From contig OX457038.1 of assembly GCA_949752735.1 (NCBI GenBank), positions 61,436,520 to 61,500,519 on the forward strand: 64,000 nt of DNA, in the 5' to 3' direction. The translations under genes were made by a program, and so were the position numbers. Shown one piece after another: positions 55,878 to 64,000 of this stretch. Below the pieces are notes generated by a model. That model made no database searches. It saw only the letters and a list, made by a program, of their open reading frames with translations, and was not told where the DNA came from. Origin of the DNA: Lumbricus terrestris. Lineage: Eukaryota; Annelida; Clitellata; Crassiclitellata; Lumbricidae. Within the stretch, counting starts at the first letter, position 1; each line of letters opens with the position of its first letter.

Positions 55878-56347
55878 ACATATATTTGAAATTGTACAGT
55901 GACTAAAATTTTAGAGCTCACGTAATTTTAATAAGTAAGTAAGTACTAAATATTAAATGTTGATGCATTGCAAACATTAGTAGGCCGACAGAATTATTAA
56001 AGCACTGAAAATTTCAGTTTGCGATTCCAATTATAATTTGGAAGTTTACTTGTATACATTATTGAAACTTGAGAGCTCGGGGGGCACCCCTAAATATTGC
56101 CCTAGTGCAAAGATTTTTTGCACAAATTATTTTCTTCATAATTGAAATAGATTGGAGGGGTGCCAGTAGATTATTTTTAACTTTCATTTTTAAGGGCCAC
56201 CCTAATATATATGTATGTGTGTATGTATGTTTGTGTGTACGTGTGATACCATTTGCATGTCTCTGACGGTTCTCTTCTGCCTTTATCGTTGTGTTCAGTT
56301 GTCTTTATATTATAGTCTATAGTTTGTTCGTATACAATTGTACATCA

Positions 56348-56640
56348 TGTCTGTCTATCTATCTGTCTGTCTGTCTGTCTGTCTGTGTGCCTGTCCATAT
56401 GTGTGTATGTCCGACGATTGTTCGTACGTCCGTCCGTCCGTCTGTTTGTCCGTCTGTCTGACACTTCGCATTTAAGTGGATTTCCTGCAGTGGGGTGGGG
56501 GTGGTGGTCTGTGGGTGATTTAGTCGACGATGGTCGTTCCTGTCCCTGGTCTCCATCTCTGCTGATCGATCGGTCGACCCAATCGATGACCATCTGACCC
56601 ATTCGACCCATTCGACCCTTTCGACCCATCTGACCCAGAT
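56348..56640. repeat. Low-complexity GTCT and GACCCATTC repeats
   Basis: GTCT units at 56,348-56,392, CGTC units near 56,428-56,445, and about five units of CATTCGACC at 56,588-56,636. No coding role. Confidence 0.8.
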
Positions 56641-56935
56641 TCATTCATTCTCAGCATGTCTGTCTTACGTCATCGGTTGGCATTCATACACTGTCTAGAT
56701 GTACGTCATCATCATTGTTATCATCACCATCGTCGTCGTCGTCGTCGTCATCATTTGCAAATGTCAAAGATTGCATCAACGTCCCCTTCTTCCACGTTTC
56801 TCTCCACTTATTCTTCCGACAAGCATACGACAACATTACAAAGCAAATACGGGTCCCATCAAATCTTCAGACGAATGTTCATATCGTCGCCATTGTTGTC
56901 GTTGTCATTGTAAGCAACAGTGTTGTCGTCATCAT

Positions 56936-57050
<115 letters not shown>

Positions 57051-57291
57051 ACATCACCATCATTATCATTTGTCAAAGTAGTAGACATAAATTTAATCAT
57101 CGCCGTCTTCATCATCACCGTGACCTTTTTATCGTCGTTGCAAGAACTCGTGCATTAGACACAACAGCAGCGATAACATAGATCTAACTAATTAAAGTAG
57201 AATACGCCTATAGCCTACACAATTATTATTATCACAAAGGGGAATCGGTGTTTCGCCTTTTAGCTGTGATGGTGTGCAACTGTGCATGTAG

Positions 57292-58076
57292 GGGAACGGA
57301 CATTAGCCCCCCGGACAAAAGTCCCTCCCGGACAAAAGCCTCCCGGACATTAGCCCCCCCAGTCTATGATATCATTACCTAAAAATGATGCACAAAATGT
57401 AGCAATAGGCCTAAGTTAAACGAATATCTCTAGGTCTACATTGCACACTAGTTTAACATTGTAAAAATGTGCTAAGTTAAGTTAATTGAAGGTTTATTAC
57501 GCATATTATAAAACATTTAAAGGCATTAATTGTAGAACGACGCGAACAACTAATTGTGTAAAGCCTCTCATAAATGTAAAAAATTAGAAGTCCAAAGTTT
57601 GTGAACTCTATATAAAAGTTTTATGCTTAACTGACGTTAACAAACCTTCGTTGTAGCCAAAACTGACACTAACAAGTAGCCTAGGCCTATGCTTACTGTA
57701 TACGATTCCCATTCGTTCATTTCTATAATGTATTGAATCTAATTTTGAATTGAAACGACGCTAATAAGTCTACGAAGCTGAGACGTAGCCTAACTGACTT
57801 TAACAAACCTTTGTTGTATGACACTAAACAAATAGACTGCAATAGGCCCTATACGATTGCCATTCGTTCATTTCAAATCTAAGTCTATAGGCCTACTGAC
57901 ACAATTAGAACCTAAATGACACTAAGAACTTTCGTTTGCATGTGAATGCCAGTGACAAGTCATCAGTTATCATCAATTCTATGAATTGCACGTGGAGCTT
58001 CTGTCCGGGGGGCTAATGTCCGGGAGGGGCTTTTATCCGGGGGGCTTTTTGTCCAGGGGGCTAATGTCCTACACCC
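57292..58076. mobile_element. 785-bp non-autonomous element with 10-bp target duplication
   Basis: GTGCATGTAG occurs exactly on both sides (57,282-57,291 and 58,077-58,086). The ends are inverted relatives (GGGAACGGACATTAG and CTAATGTCCTACACCC). Three or four copies of the words GGACATTAGCCCCCCGG and GGACAAAAGCC lie just inside each end. A 9-10 bp duplication is usual for Mutator-like elements; the assignment is inference. There is no coding region, and the interior has duplicated phrases such as CGATTCCCATTCGTTCATTT. Confidence 0.85.
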
Positions 58077-59980
58077 GTGCATGTAGGCTATAGCATGTGA
58101 CCTGACGATCGACTTGGGTGCATGCCCGTTCGACGCCACTTTCGTCTACTCTAGGTTAATAATAAAAAAATAATCTTCGTTTGATATCAAACTGACACAT
58201 CACTGCATGGTTCATAGTGTAAACGGATGATAACAAGCTACAGCAGAAATCGAATTTAACGGTTTCATAACATACATTATGTAATACTCGTGACACCAAC
58301 GACATCTGACGAATAGAAGGCTGAGTCGACCTTTGGGTGGGTAAGATTACAGCAGGAACCGCTTCCGCGTCCGTTCTCTAATCGTGCCAGATATATTTGC
58401 AAATACTTCGATAGTGCCAGTCCCAAGTCTTGATGAAGGAGGTGGGTGACGCTTGTCATCTTTGTTATGACACGGTGTCGTTAAACAGCAACAAGCCCTA
58501 TTCAATTCCATGCCCTATTCAATTCCATGCCACATTTAATCGTCTCTCAATCACCTACCCCATCTAAATGCATGCTGTATTTATAGGCCTACATGCAGGC
58601 ACTTATAATCACCTTCTCACCGTTTATTACTTAGATGATTAATTTAATCGCCAATGGCTCACTTACCAACGATGCATTAGAGACTGGCGTCGGACGTCAG
58701 GAGATGACGTTCCTCCATCCGCTATGACATTATGTTGCTCAAGAAGTTAGACTTATTAGGCCTATTACACGATTGCATGAAATCTACGATGGGTCGTCCA
58801 CACACCGCTAATCCATATTTCGTGGAGAGCTGCACATCCGTCGGAATAACTAAAGCGAATAATCAACGATTGTGATCAGCAGCTGACGAAAGAAATCCAC
58901 TGAAGACGACGACGACGACAACGACGACGACGACGACACAGCAGAAGCAGGCCTAAAGGCTGTTGGGCCTACTTTCCATCTGGGCTCTTCCTGTAGGTCA
59001 CTCACCTATCCATCCATCCATTCCATCTATCCACCCATCCATCCATCTATCCGCCGTCGTTCAGCTGTCGCCTGCTGTCCTAGTGATGCTAGCCTATCAT
59101 TGAGTGACCATCGACGGCGGCCATCTACTCCAGCCGGACAAGACGCCGGCTCGACCCCGGCCGCCGCCGCTGCAGAGGACGGACGGACGGGTGGGCGGGT
59201 GGGCGGGCAGACGGACGGGCAATCGATAAGCAGCGTCGACAACGCTCGTCGTTCCTTCCCTGCCAGAGTAGTGGTTAGTCGGTCCACCACAGGGAAGACC
59301 CTAAGCGCCGGCGCCGCGCGACGATCGAGTTAAGCACTGGCGACGACGCCGGCGCAACGATACGGCGCATGGTTCTTCCGGTGCCAGGTTATTGATCAGT
59401 GAACTCGACGGACGATCGCATCGGGTGGAGAAAAACAGACGTTAGGTCTGTTGAACACGTGACCGGAAGGAAAAGAAGGATACCGATGGCGGATTGTTGG
59501 GTCTCGTATTGCCTTGTTGGTAGGGACATAATTAAAGTACTAAATTGTTGCTGTATTATCCAGCATAAATGCATTCCACAGCAACACCATAAGGCCTATT
59601 ATAGTCCATTAAAGTGGAGGTCAATATGAGGTCAGTATAGCATAATGTTTCGATGATTTTTGCCTATTATGGATTTTAAGATGTTCATCGAGCTTGGATG
59701 AGCCTCAGTTCTCTGGCTTTATGTACTGTCATCAAGCGTTGCAATAGACAAAATAATGTCCCATGGAGATCAACGGGAGAGTGATTTTAATGGATCATGA
59801 AACCAATTTATTTAGTTTGTCAGCTTCTTACTGTATCTTGTGCTCTTTACCTCTAGCCGATTGGCGGGTGCTGTTGCCAAATCAGTTGAACAGCCAACTT
59901 AACCATTCGAACACAAATATAGACAATGTACAGATATCAACACATACAATCATATACAGTCATACACATTACACATCATA

Positions 59981-60032
<52 letters not shown>

Positions 60033-60725
60033 AGCCCTTTATACAATTATACATATACATAATATATGTGCATTTATATATAGGCTATATATATATATAC
60101 ATATTGTGATCGCAGTCTATAGTTAAATATCTGAACATGTGTAAAATGTGTAAACACATATATGCATATATATATATATATATATATATATAGCCTATAA
60201 TATATTGCATGTATATATATATACATGTACGCATGTACGCATACAAGCATGCATACAACACGTGTATGTGTTTACATATAGGGCTATTTTTAGCGTATCA
60301 TATACGGATAATTAGGCTACTGCTGCCGACGTTGTCGCAGCGTCACCGACCTGTGTTACCAATCAAAGTGGCGCCATATAAATTCGCTACGCACTGCATG
60401 GTGCGGCTGCTGCTGCTGCTGCTGCGGCAGACGAGCCGCGTGGCACCAGCGTTGTCTACAAGACTCGAGCGTCGTCAGTCAGTCCATCAATGAATTCAAT
60501 AAAATATAACGAATCCAATCCCGACGTCGTCTTCACGCGTACAGTGTTTAGTGCTGTGCTGCTGGAGCAACATAAATGTCACGTGAGCCATGCATGGAAG
60601 AATGACGGCCTCGTCGTACGCGCCGTTTTATGCGCACGCTTAGATTTATGCACTGCAGTTCATGTATATGATACGCTTAGGATTTGTGTGTATAGTGTAA
60701 AGGGTTCTACGGCCGTCTACGAGGA
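58077..60725. other. Intergenic DNA with simple repeats, no gene
   Basis: ACG triplets at about 58,895-58,936, ATCC units at 59,008-59,052, GGAC/GGGC units near 59,177-59,220, TA tracts at 59,978-60,028 and 60,163-60,193, and CTG triplets at 60,406-60,425. No coding region is supported. Confidence 0.6.
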
Positions 60726-61144
60726 TGACTATCAAAGATAAGGCCCGAAATGATATAATAAACTTCGATTTATTCAATAGAGCAAGTTATACAATGAATT
60801 AACTACGTTACCGTCCAGAAGATACGAAGAAGACCAGACCAGAGGTCGAAGCACGGCAGACCCACACGACAGCACGGCTAACGAAGCCAAGGAAGACGGA
60901 TGAACAGCCAGACCACCAACAGGGTGAAGAAGGCGACGTAGAAGATGAACCCGCAGGTTAACTCGCCAGCAGCGAGGGACACGACCGCTCTCAACGGGAG
61001 AAGTACCACGTACCACCAAATACCACAAATGCCGTCAAGACCCACGGCCACCGTTCCTTAAATAGACAGGGCCACTCCTACTACACCCACGTGCCCAGTC
61101 ATAGAGAGAGAGAGTACGGAAGATCAGGAGGGCTAATGGCTACA
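60726..61144 (-). mobile_element. Probable 3' LTR of the Ty3/Gypsy-related element
   Basis: On the - strand a purine-rich tract (GTTGGGTGGGGGAT, about 61,145-61,160) is followed by TGTAGCC, and about 419 bases later by GATAGTCA, giving a TG...CA unit. Inside are a TATA-like CTATTTAAGG and an AATAAA near 60,770-60,780. The other LTR is beyond the window, so the boundaries cannot be confirmed by comparison. Confidence 0.5.
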
Positions 61145-61807
61145 TATCCCCCACCCAACAGCATGAGGAATCCCGAGGGGATGACGAAATATAGCAGAAA
61201 GCACTACACCTAACAGTTCACCCAGCAAGAATCACTAAGTACTATACCAGTACAAGTTAACGTACTCAGCAATTCCGCAACAACTAATGCAGCGCAACAC
61301 TAAATTAATGCATCATATAACTGAGAGTTCAAACAATTATACGAATCAAAATGAGAGTTCAAACAATTATACGAATCAAAATGAGAGTTCATACAATTAT
61401 ACGAAAAAATGAATTTGGACACAACACGTGTACCAAAAATGATCCAAATTGTACAAGGTCATTGGCCAAAGCCATACTAACTAACATAAGAATAAACGAC
61501 TTCATATAACAGCAGAAACCCAAACCCCCAACAAGAACCCCCAACACCTTTGAAGATTCCACCACTTTTTTTGGAAAGTGTCTGACCAACGCACGAAGGA
61601 CACTCACTGAAGTGTTCCTCGCACAAATTTCCCTTTCAGAAGTTCCCTGACAATCTTTGCACTGAATGAAGATTTTCCACTGACAGAAGTTTCCATAACT
61701 GACAATTTCACATGACTGACGACTGCACTGCATCCCTACAGCACCGACGACTGACATCCTGACACGCAGTTCCTGGAAGACGACGAACGCAACAGAGAGC
61801 GTCTCTG
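61145..61807 (-). other. Retrotransposon 3' untranslated region
   Basis: Between the polyprotein stop and the purine tract there is no recognisable env or other gene. A 36-37 bp unit (AATGAGAGTTCAAACAATTA plus TACGAATCA) is repeated about three times at 61,317-61,408. Confidence 0.5.
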
Positions 61808-64000
61808 TTACGCCCTGATGACGCCACAGTCAGAACCACTGCCAAGACACATTGACGTTGCCTCGACAGGGTCCCAACCCCGTGACTCCGACGGACGACT
61901 AAGAATGTCCGGCAGAACGTTCAACCTGCCAGGCCGATGCCTGATGTCGAGATTGAACTGTTCCAGCTCCAGACTCCAGCGCAAGAGTTTCATGTTTTTA
62001 TTCGCCATCTGATGTATGAACTGCAGAGGTTTGTGGTCTGTGTATACAAGGACGAGTGTCGACCCAAAGTATACAGAGAAGGCTCTCAGCGCTACCATCA
62101 AAGCCAACGCCTCCTTTTCAATCGTCGAGTACCGAACTTCATGCGTCAGAAGCTTCCGGCTGATGAAACAGATCGGGTGTTCCAGTCCATCGTGCACCTG
62201 GAACAAACAGGCTCCCACACAGAATTGAGATGCGTCAACACCAACACAAAATTGTTTATCAAAATCAGGAGGTCTAAGAATAGGTCTAGAAGCCAGACGA
62301 GATTTCAGATCAAGAAAAGCATTCTCCGCCTCCACATTCCATTTAAAAGGAATTCCTTTCTTCGTTAACGCCGTCAGCGGCAAAGCAATGTCAGAATAGT
62401 GAGGTAAATATCGCTTATAATACCCCGCAAGCCCTAAAAACGATTGCACTTGCTTCTTATTTCCCGGCCTAGGAAAACGTAACACCGCTTCCACCTTTTT
62501 TACCCTAGGCTGCACACCATCAACACCAATGTGATGACCCAAAAAGTCCACCTCCGCATTCGCAAATACACATTTTTCCAAGTTCAACGTCAAACATGCA
62601 TCCGCAATCCGACTTAACACTTTACGCAAGTGTACCAAATGATCAGACCATTCCAAACTGAAAATAATGATATCATCCAGATACGCATCACAAAAATCAT
62701 CCAATCCATTCAACACTTTCGTAATCAACCTAGAAAACGACGCTGGAGCATTCTTCAATCCAAACTCATGAACTTCCACTGATAATGACCCTTTGGGGTT
62801 ACAAAAGCAGTCAACGGGACTGAATCAGGATGCATTGGAATCTGCCAGTACCCTTTCGTCAGAAACCTTGACTTCCCAAGACGATCAATTAAGACCTCCA
62901 CCCGGGGCATAGGAAATGGATCCGCCTGAGTCAATCCATTAAGCTTCCGGAAATCTGTACATAAGCGATCCGTACCATTTGGCTTAGGAACCATAACGAT
63001 CGGAGCCGCCCAAGGACTTTCAGATTCCTCAATTATCCCAGCCTTCAACAACTGTTCCACCTCTTTCTCCACCTTAGCCATCCGTTCCGGATTTAATCTA
63101 TAAGGCGATTGTCGAACAGGACGAGCACCTTCAACTAATTCAATCCTATGTGACACCATATCAGTTTTACCCGGCATCGTACTAAACACATGTGCAAAGT
63201 CATTCAGAACATCACGCAATTCATCCCGACATTCCGCAGACACATTACATTGTAACACTTTATCTTCCAAAGTAACCTCATACAACTTCACATCATTCAC
63301 CAACAACACAGGAGCAACAACATCATCCGGTACATCATGCAACACATCCGCACGATCCACATACCGCTTCATAAGATTCACATGCACCACTCGTTCCGTT
63401 TTCCGTCTATCCGGCGTACACACCAAATAATCAACCGGACCAAGACGACGCAACACCACATAAGGACCACAATATTTAGCCTGCAAAGGTTTACCAACCA
63501 AAGGAATCAACAACAGTACCTTTTCACCTTCCTCAAACGTCACAGCTTTCGAATTCTTATCATAGTGTTGCTTTGATTTAGATTTAGCCAGAACAGCATT
63601 TTCACCAGCCATGCTCAACGCCACACGCATACGTTCACGCAATTGCAAAACATACTCAATGACATTCTTTCCAGCCACTTCCTTTGCAACATCTTTAGAC
63701 AACCATGCCTCTTTCATCAATTGAAGCATGCCCCTAACATCTCTACCAAACATCAAGTCAAAGGCAGAAAACCCAGTACCCTGTACAGGCACCTCTCTGT
63801 ACGCAAACAAAATCCAAGGCAGCATGGTATCCCAAGAACCCGGATACGTTTCAGCCATGGCCTTCAACATATCCTTCATCGTACGATGAAAACGCTCACA
63901 CATTCCGTTAGATTGTGGTCTGTAAGGACTAGTCTTCAGCTGTACAATACCACATTCATGCACAAACACTTGCATCAACTCAGACATGAACTCACTACCA
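61808..64000 (-). pseudogene. Ty3/Gypsy-related pol with integrase before reverse transcriptase (Gmr1-like)
   Basis: On the - strand the window opens inside an integrase core: SPYRPQSNGMCERFHRTMKD contains its final catalytic Glu, followed by a GPY/F-type end (AKYCGPYVVLRRLGPVDYLV). In the same frame comes reverse transcriptase (SPWAAPIVMVPKPNG, CTDFRKLNGLT, GYWQIP). After a one-base frame break near 62,770, the frame 62,779-61,808 continues with FGLKNAPASF, the active site AYLDDIIIF, and RNase H (VGVDAS, TIEKEALAL, YTDHKPL, HRPGRLN). Ty3/Gypsy elements normally put integrase last; integrase first is known from Gmr1-like elements. The frame break makes this copy defective unless it is a sequencing error. 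The 5' part (gag, protease, integrase start) is outside the window. Confidence 0.92.

Larger units (their letters stand above)
54104..56206 (-). mobile_element. 2.1-kb DNA transposon with unassigned transposase
   Basis: The ends ATTAGGGTGGCCCTTA and TAAGGGCCACCCTAAT are perfect 16-bp inverted repeats in an AT-rich target, so the target duplication cannot be read with certainty (ATATAT on both sides). Both coding fragments of a - strand protein lie inside. The terminal repeat continues weakly inwards (AAAAATAAAAAT against AAAATGAAAGTT). The superfamily is not one I can name from sequence. Confidence 0.85.

Noticed and set aside
59027..59333. GC-rich frames near 59.1 kb as an exon
   Set aside because: No splice signals or domain similarity; the composition follows GGAC and GGGC simple repeats.
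61389..61757. A 122-codon frame after RNase H as an env-like gene of the retrotransposon
   Set aside because: It has no signal peptide, no convincing membrane anchor and no family resemblance; it looks like chance within the 3' untranslated region.

Overview
This is 64 kb of animal nuclear DNA: intron-rich genes, low-complexity repeats and many transposons. The best lineage clue is a complete innexin gene, which points to an invertebrate (a protostome, or a cnidarian or ctenophore) rather than a vertebrate. The species cannot be fixed from the sequence. Non-coding DNA is unusually rich in the palindrome TAGGCCTA.

Two host genes can be supported. (1) A receptor-type (single-pass membrane) guanylate cyclase lies on the + strand from 13,204 to 37,721. 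I reconstruct 20 exons whose phases are compatible and which give about 1,090 residues: signal peptide, ANF-receptor-like ectodomain, one membrane span, kinase homology domain, signalling-helix coiled coil and C-terminal cyclase domain. (2) A single-exon innexin of 412 residues lies on the - strand from 50,393 to 49,155. Nothing suggests that the two act together.

Layout: 1-13 kb is a transposon-dense intergenic region, with a hAT-like element (3,178-7,490) that holds a second hAT-like element (4,983-7,170), which in turn holds a LINE relic, a tRNA-derived SINE and a MITE. A 43-bp satellite lies at 8.4-9.1 kb and a 1.8-kb element with 32-bp perfect terminal repeats at 10.6-12.4 kb. From 13 to 38 kb is the cyclase gene, whose introns carry hAT, LINE and mariner remnants. 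From 38 to 49 kb is intergenic DNA with several hAT MITEs showing exact or near-exact 8-bp target duplications, a 27-bp minisatellite and a second SINE. From 49 to 50.4 kb is the innexin, with a MITE 17 bp past its stop codon. From 52 to 58 kb are an 18-bp minisatellite, a 2.1-kb transposon with a broken transposase of a kind I cannot name, and an element with a 10-bp target duplication. From 60.7 kb to the window end is a Ty3/Gypsy-related retrotransposon on the - strand whose integrase precedes reverse transcriptase and RNase H, the order reported for Gmr1-like elements; it is broken by a one-base frameshift and runs off the window.

The most interesting items are the integrase-first retrotransposon, the unnamed 54.1-56.2 kb transposon, a transposon group carrying its own ~150-bp tandem repeats (three copies), variant catalytic-motif residues in the guanylate cyclase, and two related hairpins with a compensatory base change.
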